Positions 1 to 13,270 of a stretch of DNA of 64,000 nt are shown here, in pieces. Below the pieces are notes generated by a model that was given only the letters and a program-made list of their open reading frames with translations, was not told where the DNA came from and ran no database searches. Each line of letters begins with the position of its first letter. The first letter of the stretch is position 1. Where the stretch lies: NCBI GenBank assembly GCA_019843655.1, contig JACDQD010000105.1:3782001-3846000 (forward strand). The letters are read 5' to 3'. The stretch is from Lethocerus indicus. Its lineage: Eukaryota; Arthropoda; Insecta; Hemiptera; Belostomatidae. A program made the position numbers and the translations under genes.

Positions 1-595
1 ACTTGTGCAATTTGGTCCTTAGTTAATTCTCAGATTGGATTCAGCTTTTTATCATTGTCAATGTATTTTTTCATTGGTAACCATTTTAATGCTTTTCAAT
101 AACATCAGATATTAAAACGTATGCATCTATCATTCCGTATGAAATTGTGAATCCAGGTCAAAACATTTACTCAGTGAGAAAAATGTGATAAAATATTGAA
201 ATATATAATATATTAAGTACCCCCCCCTCTAAGTTTAACTATCAGAAAGCTACAGATAGTATTTATTGATACCCTGGATCTTGCTTGGGACCAAATAGGT
301 AAATGGAAACATAAAACTGCACATGTGATAATAGTTTGATTAAATTTGAGTGCTGACTACATATATTTCAGAGTAACTTAATTTCTACACTTTTTCATAA
401 GGGAAAATATTTAATTTGACAGTTCTTTGAAGGGGCGGAACCAAATCTGCAGAATGGTCTACAGTGGAATTGGAACATCCTTATTTTCATAAATGAACAA
501 CAGAAAATGTTTCTAAAGTGTATAGTTAATTATCTGAAAATTTATTTCAGTCATTATTACTAATGATACTTGTACTGTTTAGTCTATTAACAAAC
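1..595 (-). other. Pelota intron, incomplete
   Basis: This stretch lies after the last visible pelota donor (GT read on the minus strand at 595-594). I read both strands for the missing C-terminal exon, which should begin with HQDVATR-like codons, and did not find it. The sequence is AT-rich, has a short run of C at 220-227, and holds nothing else I can support. Confidence 0.6.
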
Positions 596-3491
596 CTGAA
601 TAGGTCATCGGAAATTAACAATGTTTCGATAGCCTGTGCTTCGCAAGCTTTCTCGACATGTTTCAAACCATAAAATGCCTTGGCTGGTTCTGTCTGGAGC
701 ATAGTATAGAAGGCTTCTAATGCTCGAACTTCTCCTAATGCTTTAGTGTCAGCCATTTTAGAAATAACTGCAGGATCCAAAAGCACCTCTAAAAACAATA
801 TAAGTCAGGTTGAAATTCAACAACATTGACCTGAATCAGCATGCAAATTCAACTTTCTGTCAATGCACTTTTTAAATTTAAAGTAGAATTTACATTATCC
901 TTCTTTAATCATATAGATCTGATATGGTGCATATATTGTTTAGAGTTTTCCTCTATGATAGTTATGAATTTAAATACATTTCAAGCAGTCTTTCACCACA
1001 TTTTTTCAAACTAAATATGCAAGAAAGGTCAATACCTAAAATACTTAACGAACTTAAAATAGAACACCAGCTTAAGTGGCTATTATTATTTAATAATTCT
1101 TGATCACTTTTTTTAATAAATAAATAACCCAAATATAAATAAGTGGCTAATGAACCTTCATATGAATAAAATAAATAAGTGTGTTTTATGATTTAATAAA
1201 AAAAAAAGATGTGTCCTAATTTATATTCAACAAAATAAAGCAGACAAGATAGCACCCAGTTATATATATATATAATTATGACAATACAAAACAGTGCAAT
1301 GGGGTACCTTTCAATGAATGTTTAAAGCCTGATGATGAGTGTATGAGTAAAAATTTAGACTTATTCTCGATAAGTAATTTATTATCTGTTTTGATTGCTT
1401 CTTGGAACATGTATTCATAAAATTGATCCCTTACGAATCCTGGGCTTGCTATGAGGACACATTTGACTATGTCAAAGTTAACATGTCTTAATATACCCTG
1501 CATTACACTGTCAAAAAATCTGCTCAATCCCTGAAAAGGAACATAAGAATTTGCACTTAAATAAAGACATGTTCAAAAAAGGTTTTACTGTTTTAATAAT
1601 GTTTTGTAACTTATAAATAATGTAGCTTATTTTTCCTGGAAAGCATTAACACTCAGAAACACACCAGATGAATTGATTTTTTCCTTTAGTTTTTCCATAT
1701 AATATGAAATGTGTCAAGAATTGAAGGTATAGAATTAAAAATAGAAACAAAATTAAAGTTAATAAAATAGCAGTAATAGTAACAGAAGTTATAACAATAT
1801 ATGTTACATTATACATGAGTACATGTATTCTATGTTTATACAAATGAATATTGGATAGATGTAGACTTTGTTAACAAAGTGTATAAGCTGTAAAGTTGCA
1901 TAATGTAACCAGGCCTTAGTTAATGGAAGCAGCAATTCAACATATTATAAATTAGATTGTTTGCATTAACTGTTGAATAATGTATAATTATATTTTACAA
2001 CTGAAATTATTAATACATTTAATACCTTCTCATGCTGTTTAACATTTCCTTTCCTTTTCCTTGGAATATTCTGATCTATTTTAGCCCTGACTAGAGTCAT
2101 GCTCGCTGTAATGAGACAAATATGTGCTAGGCCTTCTTGCATAACTATAGCCGCTACATCTGCATTCTATGTATGTAAGCAAACAGTGTTAAATTAGATT
2201 AAACTAGAATTAATTGATGTTATAAGAGATAAAATGTTTGTATGTGATACTGGACCTGTGTTGGATCGCACGCCATCTCCACCCTTTCCAGAGCTATTGA
2301 GTCCCATTCTGATTTGATGAGGGAAAATTTTCTGTTTACTTCTAAGTCCAGTGTATGATAAGCACCCATCTAAATACAACATACAGCAATAATGAAATAG
2401 TCATAATTCCCATTCCCTTGGCATATTACATGGATAAAACTGCAATGAAATAAGTGTGAAATAGATATATAAAATTAAGGTTATACTGAACCTCAAACCT
2501 ATTATGTATATAATATTATACCTATATTAATTTATACTCAATAAACAAACCAAATTTACAATACATAAATGAAAGTCATCATGAAATATTACCTTGACAT
2601 ACTGGTTTTCTTCTATGTTTCTCCCTTTTAGCCGTAAGACGCATGCTTGTGTGTCAAAATCTATATTTTCTACTCTTATTGTTAAAGTGGTTCTCACTCT
2701 GCTACTGGTTGATGACCCCGTTGAAGATTCATTTTGCACCTTTCTAAAGAATGAAACAATAAATATTCAATACATAATGCATGATATTTTTAATTTAACA
2801 ATCGGAGGTAGGCATAGAAACAAATCAGCAAAGATATAAAAATATATCAATATTGTAGTATTTGTTATCAATGCCATCCAAATCTCAAAAAATAAATTCA
2901 TACAATTACCGGCCATTCTATGCAGGGTTTTTAGCCTGCTCTACTTGACTCTAAATATCTGACCTCAATTAACATATAATTATAGATTAAACAAAAAATT
3001 GGGGTAAGACAGAAAACTAGCATTCAACTCTGTTTGCCAAAATAAGTGTGCAATTAAGAGGGAATATGTAAAAAATTAAATACCTTATTGTAGAAGCACG
3101 AACACTGTCTCCCTCACTTATCAGGTTGTATGCATGCCACATATCCTCCGACTCCTCAGGCACAAGGGTGACACTCCTGAAAATTAATCAGAACGCAAAT
3201 TTAATTCAATTCGCACTTTAACAATTCGATTTACTCAAGTAACAATAAAACAGGGCGTATTGTAAATTTGTTTTTAAGTTAATAAGCGACGAATTGCCGA
3301 TTTCCTTTCAAGTTGGAGCAGTCGCGTTGCTCTCAAGAGCCACTTAAAACACCAAAAATAATAAACGATAAAGCAATATGTTACGAAATGGGAACAGTCT
3401 ATGGGGGGACAACAAGTTTTCCTTAACAGTCATTTTGAACATTGACATACCCCCCTCCATCCTTGTCCACGTTCTTGTGTATTAGTTTCAT
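596..3491 (-). CDS. pelo: Protein pelota, 3' end missing (off the left edge)
   Basis: Pelota is the eRF1-like partner of the GTPase HBS1. It enters the empty A site of stalled ribosomes in the cytoplasm and starts no-go/non-stop decay. Seven exons join in frame: 3451-3491, 3084-3176, 2593-2743, 2256-2369, 2026-2166, 1308-1530 and 596-788, each with GT-AG borders, giving 318 residues plus two bases. The start is the ATG at 3491 ([19 protein letters not shown]), which matches the family N-terminus. The eRF1_1-like domain covers about residues 1-130 and includes [19 protein letters not shown]. The middle domain has the pelota-type SPGFVRDQF (PGF near residue 210) and no GGQ peptidyl-hydrolysis motif, as expected for pelota rather than eRF1. 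The last visible exon ends at [10 protein letters not shown], early in the third domain; the family normally has about 60-70 more residues. The donor at 595 is followed by intron to the window edge, so the end is off-window rather than lost. Identity is very secure; exon borders are inferred from reading frame and family match. Confidence 0.95.
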
Positions 3492-3616
3492 TCTACTGTT
3501 TTAATGTCGAATCTAAAAGTTGTAAAGCAACCATCGGAAAATTTTGAATTGTCTAAAGTCATTTTGTGACACCTCACTAGGTTCGGGAGAAACAGGTTAG
3601 GAAGAAGTAGGATAAC

Positions 3617-3622
3617 GACTGA
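3617..3622 (-). promoter_or_regulatory. Candidate initiator of pelota
   Basis: On the minus strand this reads TCAGTC, which fits the arthropod initiator TCAKTY. It lies about 130 bases upstream of the pelota ATG, a normal leader length. There is no TATA box at the expected distance. This is a motif match only; cap-site data would decide it. Confidence 0.3.
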
Positions 3623-4885
3623 GCGGCAAAGAGGAATACGATCAATGCCATTACAGCATCCGGACACAGTCAAACATTTAAGCCAATCAAATTGACCTAA
3701 ATTGTATTTGATCTAATACTTTTTCCTACAGAATTTTTAATTATTATTTCATGCTAAAAATGTAGCTTATATTTATAAATCTATGGAAATCTTCATACTT
3801 TGTATGAAAAAAAATTATGAATGAGATGAACACTGACGAAATCAATGGGCTTAGAAAACTAATAATCTTTCAATAGCAATAAAATACGGGCAATAAACAA
3901 CGTAATCATTAACGTGTTTTTAAAATCAGCCTCAAGTACATAGCTTCAAAAATATAATTCGTTTTAATGTTAATGTGGTAATTGCGTTCACGCCTCTTCA
4001 TCGCGTTGTTTAATTCGTATCCATCTGTTCATAGTGATGTAATTTTCATATTGATGTACTTGTTAAAAAACAGATTCTTAATTGTTCGTTTTATAATATA
4101 TCTTCATTTGAGTGTAGTAACCTATGAACGTGAGTACAATTGAGATTGCGGTTTCATATCGAAGAATGCGCTTTTATAATTCCGATTCGGGAAGTCACCG
4201 CCTCTACGAAGTGATTAGACTTATTTTTTCATAATATTGATAATACTAGGAACACGTAATATTTCTATATTTTTATTTATTTTAGCATGTATTAAAATAT
4301 TTTCATAAGGCTAATACGTTGTCAGTTAACGGTTTCAACTTTGAATTTTCAAAGTATACATTTATTAAGCAAGAGTTATCGGGAAAAAATGAAGGAAAAT
4401 ATTTTTTTCTCGCCAAACTTTTAAAACGTATTGCCTGTTCTATTAATTCGTAGGAACTTCATTCGGGAAAGATATAATTTCCGCGCGCCCGAAATTAGTC
4501 GTTCCAGTCTGTTAAAATTGACAGATTGAAAACGATGTCAGCCGTCTAGTTAATCGAATAAACGTTTTTGAACGGCGCGTCGCTCGTGTTATTTAAGCGG
4601 GTTTTCTATGTCCGTTGTAAACAGCAAAACGAAAATTATGATTCACGGAAATCAGTGATTCAGATGCTAATGATAGATGTTACTCTAATTTTCGACAGTG
4701 GCGCGCGCGACTCTTCGCTATGTCAGTTGTCGGCCGTACAGGTGTTGTGTCTCTTCTCTTGTTTTGTTTCTTGCACAAATATTGAAATTTCTTTTGAATA
4801 TGTGTAATTCGCGTTCGTTCTAATACGGTGGTTGTGAGCAGTGTTGTTGCAGATGTGCCTATATTTCAAAAAGTTCCTATCTGAA
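3623..4885 (+). promoter_or_regulatory. Divergent pelota/CLIP-190 upstream region with candidate CLIP-190 leader exon
   Basis: The two genes point away from each other across this interval. From about 4480 to 4860 the sequence is clearly richer in CpG than its surroundings (clusters such as GCGCGCGCGA near 4701), as is usual at unmethylated insect promoters. TCAGTTG at 4723-4729 matches the arthropod initiator. A good donor (CTGAA followed by GTGAGT) sits at 4885/4886. I infer a non-coding first exon of CLIP-190 from about 4725 to 4885, spliced to an acceptor at 6674 or 6690. No translated evidence supports the leader exon itself. Confidence 0.4.
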
Positions 4886-6690
4886 GTGAGTTGATCCATA
4901 TATGGTTTTTTATTTGTTGAAACAAATTTTTATCAAATGAGTTTCTTGTAAGAACAATTGGCTCGTTTGTCTTTTTAATCTCCTTTGAATTCACCTAGAA
5001 ATGAAGATAAAAATAGTGAATGCCATTTTTTACATCTATCTTACTTGTGTGAATTGAGATGAATTCATTTTTAAAATTATCACTATCCCAGTAACATTTA
5101 ATTACCGGACAACTGTGTCCTATAATTCATTTATAGGAGAATTCTGAATATTTAGTGCAAATCTTTTTTCATTGGATAAAAACACATTTTGAGATTGACA
5201 TATTTGTCACTTATTTGGGAAGCAAGGTTTAAATAAATTTCATGTGATTTTTATTCCATTACTAGCAGCAATCTTGTGTCCAAATTATTCAAAAGGTTTT
5301 TTTTTATACGATGATTCCTGTATGTTTGTTTAGTGGGTATATTTATAGAAGAAATATTACGTAAGATGTTTGCTACGATTTGGTTTCTTGCCCAATTTTG
5401 ATGTGCATACTTTTTTAATGGCCAGGAATCATGAAATATCCTTGTTGCTAAATCATTTGTAACATCCAAATCACAATCTAAATTTTTCTTGTTAAATAAA
5501 TTGGATTGTTTTGAAATTTTCCCTATAACAAATTAGTCTTTTTCCCCTTTGGATTGCATTAATGGAAAAAATCTTAATAAATTGTGTTGATAATCAACAT
5601 CATCATAACAAAATATTAATGTTTGTATCAGATAAAGTCTAAATTATTATCATTAATACATAATTTTTATATTTATTCTGCTATTTATACATAGGAAAAT
5701 AATTTTGTGATTAAAATATGATTGATTTTTGTTTACCCTTTTTTTATAAAATAATTATACAATGACTTTTCATAATTCTTGTTTGATTTATGATAAAGAA
5801 CTAACTGCTTTTTCAAGAGATTTTGGCCTTATTTTGGACTCTGTATGAATCAATCAATCAGTTGGTTTCTTCATTTCATTTTGGCAGGAACAAATAAAAT
5901 GTATTACCTGTATAATAACTATGGAATGTAGTTTAATGCATGACATTTTCACTGAGATAATTTTATGTCATATATATTTTGTATTTAGACAATGCAATGT
6001 CAATATTAGAATGTTTGTAGAGTGACTTTATTACTACTGTAGCTGATCATCACTGATTGAACCTTCCTACTCAATTCATATAATTAGTTTATGTATTTCC
6101 TTGTGGACTGTACATGTAGAATAACTCAATTTTTGTTGTATATATAATCTATAATTAACTCTACTATTATAATTTAATATAATGAAACTATGACTTTCTG
6201 GTACTAGTTTCCTTATTCACATTGTAATAAAAAAAATAAAAAAATCATGCAGGTTGGCAAATTGTAAACCAATACAGAAGATAGAGAATACAGGAATTCA
6301 ATTATAGACAAAAAAGAACTGGATTTATTTAGTATAATGAATTTTTATATTATTATTACTGTAATTTCATGTTATAAATATGTCATTGTAACTCTGTCAG
6401 GGTAAAATGATTTTAAATTATAGATTAACATATGAGCTCAGAATTTGTTATCCCCGTCTGAGTTAGAGCCTGTACATTCCACAGATATTTATAAAATAAA
6501 ATAATGAAAGCATTTTTAATTAGTAAATAGGAAAATATAGAGGAATATTTATAAAATATATAGGAATTTTGTATTAAAAAACAGCTTTAAATAATAATAA
6601 TCTTCCAACTCTTTAGTTTTTATGGAAAGAGTTGATTCACTTATTATATTGAGGATTATTTTGTATGTTTGCAGGTAATGCAATTTACAG
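4886..6690 (+). other. Probable CLIP-190 5'-leader intron, no gene seen
   Basis: AT-rich and CpG-poor sequence between the candidate leader exon and the first coding exon. Open frames here are short and show no recognisable protein. Two acceptors precede the start codon: TTTGCAG ending at 6674 and TTTACAG ending at 6690. Confidence 0.4.
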
Positions 6691-6704
6691 ATTTTTAAAT
6701 CAAA

Positions 6705-6816
6705 ATGAATGAGACAGGAATTGCCAGACCGTCTGGTCTGAAGCCGCCATCGAAAATTGCTAGACCTTGTTTTGGGACTCAGCAAAAACCGGCTGTCCCT
6801 CAAACTCCAAAACTCA
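6705..6816 (+). CDS. CLIP-190: CLIP-190 first coding exon (distal promoter form)
   Basis: ATG at 6705 opens a 37-codon exon ending in phase 1 at CTCA followed by GTGAGT. The peptide is rich in Pro, Lys and Arg and contains [14 protein letters not shown]. This matches the N-terminal segment of vertebrate CLIP-170 before the first CAP-Gly, which helps bind the microtubule lattice. The next in-phase exon is 27.5 kb downstream. Confidence 0.88.
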
Positions 6817-9800
6817 GTGAGTCCTTTTATTGTATTTATTTTTATTATGATATTGAGTCTCATATGAATCATTCCATTGGTATATATGTGTTGGACTTTT
6901 GAGGTAATTAGGGCTGCACTAATTATAGCAGTTCAAATTTTGCTATTCTACGGTGCTGAGTAAGACACCTTCTTTGGTAATGATTGTTCATGTCAACAGT
7001 GAATATTAAACTAATAAGTTAAAAAAATTCAAATTATCTTCTTTTTATTGCTTTATGCCATATAATGCTCTCATCTTATATACCAATAAAGCTCGTGACA
7101 TTCCCCCCTCAAGTTGCTATAAGAATGCAGCTTAAAATTAATATATATATATATATATTTGTTTCTCTTCTGTAAAACAAATTAGTTTATACAGCAGTAT
7201 GAATGGTTTCCCGTAAGGGTGTATTTCGTTTAAGAATTGCACAATACAATGTAACCAATTGTCATAGGAGCAGAATGTAATATTTCGTAATGTCATCCTT
7301 GCCTGTAGTGCATTGATGTTAAAATAATTAACAATTGTTCTCTTCTTAATAGCCAATTAAAATGATCAGATAACTGATCTGAATGGGTTATTTCAAAGAA
7401 CTGAACCATGTAATTTGGTCTCTGTTTGATTGGCTGGACCAATTTATTATAATTTTTGCGACACCACCAAATATTTATTGTATATTTTTGTCTATTAAAA
7501 CTAATATCTTTCTTATAAGCATTGTAAGGAAATATTCAAACGTTTTGACTTTGAGTCTGTCATCTATTAATATAAATTTGTTTATCATAAATGAAACATT
7601 TTCAGAATAATTTGTTAATTAAACCATGGTGCTTCTTTTAAAATGTTTATTCATTTTCTCACTACTGTGAATTCACATTTATTCAGTGTATCACTTTGGG
7701 CATAGTTTACACGTGAAAGGAACAAAATATTCTCGAAGTGATGCTATTATGTACATTGACATGTATTGTGACATTTTATTTGAATAACAAGTTTTTTATT
7801 TATCTTTGGTATTATCACTGGAAGTACAACCCCTTCCTGTCACTTATTGAAGAGGTATTTGCAATAGTTTTTAAAACGTCAGGTCAATGATTAACTACAA
7901 TTTATTAGCTATTAATCTTATTATTGACACATTATTTTTTACCCATTTTATGAACTCTCTATATAATCAATTTTCATTAAGATAGTGTTTGGATCATCAT
8001 TTTGTAATCATCATTCGGAAATTTCACTTAGAATTTGAGGGGGAAGTAAGTACTGTGGCTAAAAGGTTTGACTGAGTTTTTATAGGCATATATTTTGTTC
8101 ATATATTTAGTTTACTTTTAGAGAACACATTTCAAGTAACTTGAACAACTCCTATTATTTAGCTAATATTCTTTATTTTACTTTTGAAAATAATGATCTC
8201 AATTTCGTTCTAAGGGAATCAAGAATGTCTTAATTTAAATACCCATTAGCATTAATATCTCTAGGTTTTCAGGTGTAAATTTTGGTTAATGAAATGAATA
8301 ATATTTCAAATGCATTTTTAATATAATTTTGAAAGATATATTGCTATATATGAGATCTTTAGTAGTTAACAGTGTTTATAATTACATTAATCTATTTAAA
8401 TATTGACCAGTGTGATAATCAGTATTAAATTCTAATTTCTCTCCATAGAAAGTATGTATATCTTAATTGTACATAGGGGAAGGAAGAATTAATTAATTAG
8501 GAGGAGGAGTAATTTACAGTAAGGTCAATAGACCTTAAAACAATAGTTTTGTGTTACACAGCCATTCCTAAAAAATTTAACTATTTTCAGACCTTCATCT
8601 TTTCATTAAATTTGTTTATTTGATATAAAAGTGATAAATCTTTTTTAATCTATTTTAAGGGTCACTTGTGATAACCTCGATTATTATTGATTATTGGTAT
8701 TATTAATACTATTTTAAATCATACTATATTAGAAATCCGATGTCACAAAGTTCATTTCTATTTATTATTTATTTCAAATGTATATCCTGAGAACAAAATT
8801 CATCTTGCCCCAGATCTGAGGCAAAGCATAGTTGAAACAAGATAGGTATTTTTGTTTTTAAATGCATTCCGACCGCTGTATTTCGTACATTCTATTTTTG
8901 GATCACCTTTGATATATTCTAAGTCTTTATTTGCATCTTAAAGCGGTATACTTTCTCCGCGAGGCCTTGCGACCGGCCGAGCGCTTTGAGCATGCCGAGT
9001 GTCTTTGGTGAAAGGCTTTTGTATCGTATTTTAAGTTAAACTCGCGTATACCATACCTCGGCCAAGTATTGAGAGCAAATCCTCTTGTCTTAGATGTCAC
9101 CCAGAATGGAGAATGAACCAAAAAAAACAGTACCTTACCCCATTCGTCTCGCTAACTGAACAACCCGCACTAAATTATTTCAAGTCTACCTAAGTTAATT
9201 AATTTACAGTTTCTTTATCACATGGCGCTCGTGTCGAATTCACAGAGACTAGAATAAGGCTTTGTTTAGCTGTTCTCCTGATTTGTTTTATAGTGTCATA
9301 GTCGTGAAATACTTCTTTGACCGATCGAGCATGTTGTAAGCAGTGTCGCACTGTCAAAAACAATTTATTCAGTACTTGCTTGGGGGGTAACATATAATAT
9401 TAATATAACACTACGGAACGGTTGTATGTTTCACTTGTTTGTATACTAATTTCCCTCGAGGTTTTGTAGTCTTAAATTCTATATTATAATTTGAAACTAG
9501 AAAGTAGAGAAACCACAAAGGTAAATGTAATGGTTGTATCTTCCTACCGAAACGATTTCCTACAATATCGTAAATATATGATTTCGACTATTTCGGGATT
9601 AGTATCTGGCCGGTAACGGGTTTCGGGCATTTCGTGCCTGGAAAATCGTGATGGGAGCGTATTTGTGCAGCGAAGGTTTTGCCGCTGCCACCCTCTGTAC
9701 ATTTGCACGCGATTCGGAAGGAACGATAATTCGCGTTGTGCAGAAAATCAACGCCGCGACGGTGTAAATATCAGCCGCGGACAAAAAGTATGCGAACACT

Positions 9801-12800
9801 GTGTAGTCCGATTTCCCGCTTAATAATGCTGACGCTTGTGTAATACTTATCACTACTTACGTGTAACCCTAAACGCCATTGCAGTAGTTTAAGGTATTTG
9901 CGAGCTGATCGACTAGTCTTCGGGATATAATGCAATTGTCCGTTTCCTCTCGTCCTTTAATCCTATACCAGATCAGTTTCATCTGCCGGCCGTTGTATTT
10001 TCAAACCGAATACTAGGAATACAAAATGAATCGGTGTCTGGCTTAATATTGGTTAACGCGTGTCCAGGATTTAGGCAGTACAATCACCACACTTACGTTA
10101 ATCTACCTAAAAAATCCACCAACAACATTATTTAACATTGGTAACAGCCCTGTCAGAGACACTTCATCTTGCTTAATGAGTACCTCACTATGTTACTATC
10201 GGCATACTGGCTGGCAACCAGTGTTGAACAATGACTAGTTGCAACTAATAACTACGAACTGCAACTATGTTAATCGGGTAGTAGTGGTAAATAACAACTA
10301 CTAATCACTAAATACGCAACCAATTTTGTTCTAGTAGCAAAGAAAAACTAATTTATTTATTTGAGAAAAAATTAGTTGCAGTGGCAACATGTCTGTTGGC
10401 TAACTAGTTCATTTGTAGTACAAAGTTTCCTTACTCACTTTGTAACTATTCCATTTGTTAGATTACGTTAAATGTTTTCGATCTTATGTCAATTACAAAG
10501 GTATTATTACTCTTAAAGCCAGTGTAGCTTAAGTTCTCGGGTTTTCATTGTATATTTTCCCGATTATCACAACAATATTGTTAAATATTCACGTTTAGTG
10601 TACCATAATATTTAAGTATCTATATGTAGAAAGGCCAATAGGCCGGTATGCATGTAGGAATCACCATTTGTATATCGTTTTATCGATGTATCATTTGTAT
10701 TTAAAGAAATAAAACTTGTTTGTACTCTTAAAGCCCTTAGATCTGAAGTAATAATATTTTGGTTCGTTGACATATTCCCGTCATTCCACTCCGAAATTGT
10801 TTAAACTAAAGCGGCTAAATTATTTTTAAATTAAATTGAGAACAATATTAATTGTTATTTAATATTGCAACAACGTCTTTCTCAACTAAAAAAAATGTTC
10901 ATTCCAACTAGAACTAAATTACTATTCCATTTGTGAGTAGCTACTGGTTTTCAGAATTTAGTTTATAACTAAATGAATAATACTTAATTAAGGATAAGTA
11001 GATGCTAAAATCAGTCTAGAAAAAAAAGAATAAGAAAAGTGTTAGAAAATAGCACGAGTGATGCTAATTTGATTTGGATGACTGTTTTTGGCCGTCGTGG
11101 GAGGATTACTCAGCATGCCAATTATGAGCCTTCCGGGCAGGGTCACCCTCTTCACCGGGTTCTCTCATGACAGAATAGAATTGTGTGGTAGTATCCAACG
11201 CCTACAGTCGAAATCGCATGAAAAATGCTAAGAATGTCCTGTCTCTAATGTCGCATGAGACATGCTATATGAGAAACACTGTGCAGTTCCGGAACCGATA
11301 GCGTTAAAACACAATTTGCGAAAGAATTAATCGCTAAATTAGTGTGGTGGTCGATTGAGGAGGGGGCGTAGAAATTCCTGGCTACTATGGGCTGAATGCT
11401 ACTGATAATCGTGGAAAGCAGCAAATGGTCCACCTTTCCTTATTGCACGTGATTGTTTATAATATCTATTCTACGTGATCATGAATCCTTGACTCTATAC
11501 AATAATTGGAAGCTACATAAAAGAGCTTCCACTAGAACTACCTTTAATTATCTCGCCGCTCTTGAACAATCGTTCGCGTATTGAGAATTCACTTTCATGT
11601 TTTAACATAATAAAGAGGTACTTGACGAATGAATAATTGAAGATGAATACGAGAGTTAAAACTTTATTTTCTGCCCAAGAGAAACTATGTAGGTAGCTTG
11701 TTGCTTGCTAAACACTTCGCTTTAGAGTTCTAGTCTTATAAAGCGGTTCATTGCTAAGAGTTGGTCCATAATTTGCATGATTACAGTGGCTCTGTTAGTG
11801 AGTTCATTGTTCCCAGACCTAAATTAGTTCCTCGATTTCCTTTCTTTTAACGTCACCGACATCTGCTTTTCTTATCCTCTGTTTTGGACTAATTTTTGTC
11901 GTTTCTTTTATTTTAATATTTGAGGCCGTATCTTTCCATCTTCTCTATTCACACTATCCATACAGTTTGCAGTATAATATTTGGCCACAGGTTGATGTTA
12001 TTTACTGTTTTCCACAGTGTTTTACCCTCCCCTTAAATGTTTCTAATCACTTGTTTATCATCGATTGTTCAGCGTAATGTTTTGAAATTCATCACTCTCC
12101 TAGTGTTTAATGTGACGGCGTTACTTACTGTTTCCCTAGATGGGATTGGATTATAAAATATTACAATTTTTTATGTTAGTATTATTTTAGACAATAATAA
12201 AATATCCCTAAAGTTTTATTCATTACTAGCTAGTGCACTCCGGTATCGCTCGGATGGATCAATTTTGCAATAATAATTCTATCACGCGTTACGCACTAAA
12301 AACTGCTCGGGCGTTTCAGTTTTCGGCATGTAACTGAATTACAGACAAATACATTTGTCTGAACTACAAATACTCCAGGTAATTGCCTCTGTCTGTACAT
12401 ATTAGAAATTAATCGTCGTGGTCTCACATTAGTGCTTGTTTGTACTCAACATTTTTGGTACAACCCTCGTTAGCTAAAATAAAAAGGCACCTACTTTCGA
12501 AGAAGTAACATATACATAACATAAATATGTCGTCAATTCTGCGTCCAGCATCGTCGCACAGGCCCAACCGAGCGTTTCGTGCACCTGACTCGACTGTAAT
12601 TGTACTTGTACTTGTTTTGTAATTTGAGAAAATTGAAGCATTGCTGTAGAGGAAAAATTATTGCGGCCCGACCTTGGCGCGCCCACTATGTGGGACGACA
12701 ATAATATTAGCCGATGATTCAGATTTCTTGTGTAGCCGAAATGCTGCGCAACTTCGCCACCGTCAAGTGTGAATGAAATTGTTTGAATGGAAATAAACGT

Positions 12801-13217
12801 GGGGTTTTTCTTGTTGGGTGAATTTTATGATGCTCTATTTAACGTCGATCGTTTATGATATTATTATCATGATGACTATTATAATGATATATTAATTTTA
12901 TTCGGTATAGAAGAATTGACTGTTAGTATACCCATCATTAATTCTTATTTCTTTGTATATCGTCACTTGTCTGTTTCTTCTGTTTCCTCCCTCGTCATAT
13001 CCTGCGCTAAACCTATATCGCTATCATCATATCATCATATTTTGTTACTAATATAACAAGGTACAAAGCATAATATCCACACTGCCGTCACTCCATTATT
13101 ACTTCTGCCTACGCGAGGTATGGGCAAATTGAAGGGTAAATAAAAGGTATTTCTCAGGAAAAAGTTGCCGTTAATATAGTTTGACATCAAATTACCGGAC
13201 ACTATTGTTTATTGGGC

Positions 13218-13270
<53 letters not shown>

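Noticed and set aside
1..595. Last pelota exon
   Set aside because: No reverse-strand match to the expected C-terminal sequence and no plausible acceptor; it must lie beyond the left edge.
547..595. Pelota ending with the read-through tail FVNRLNSTSIISNND
   Set aside because: The tail begins exactly at a splice donor after LFR and does not resemble the family; the conserved C-terminal third would be missing.
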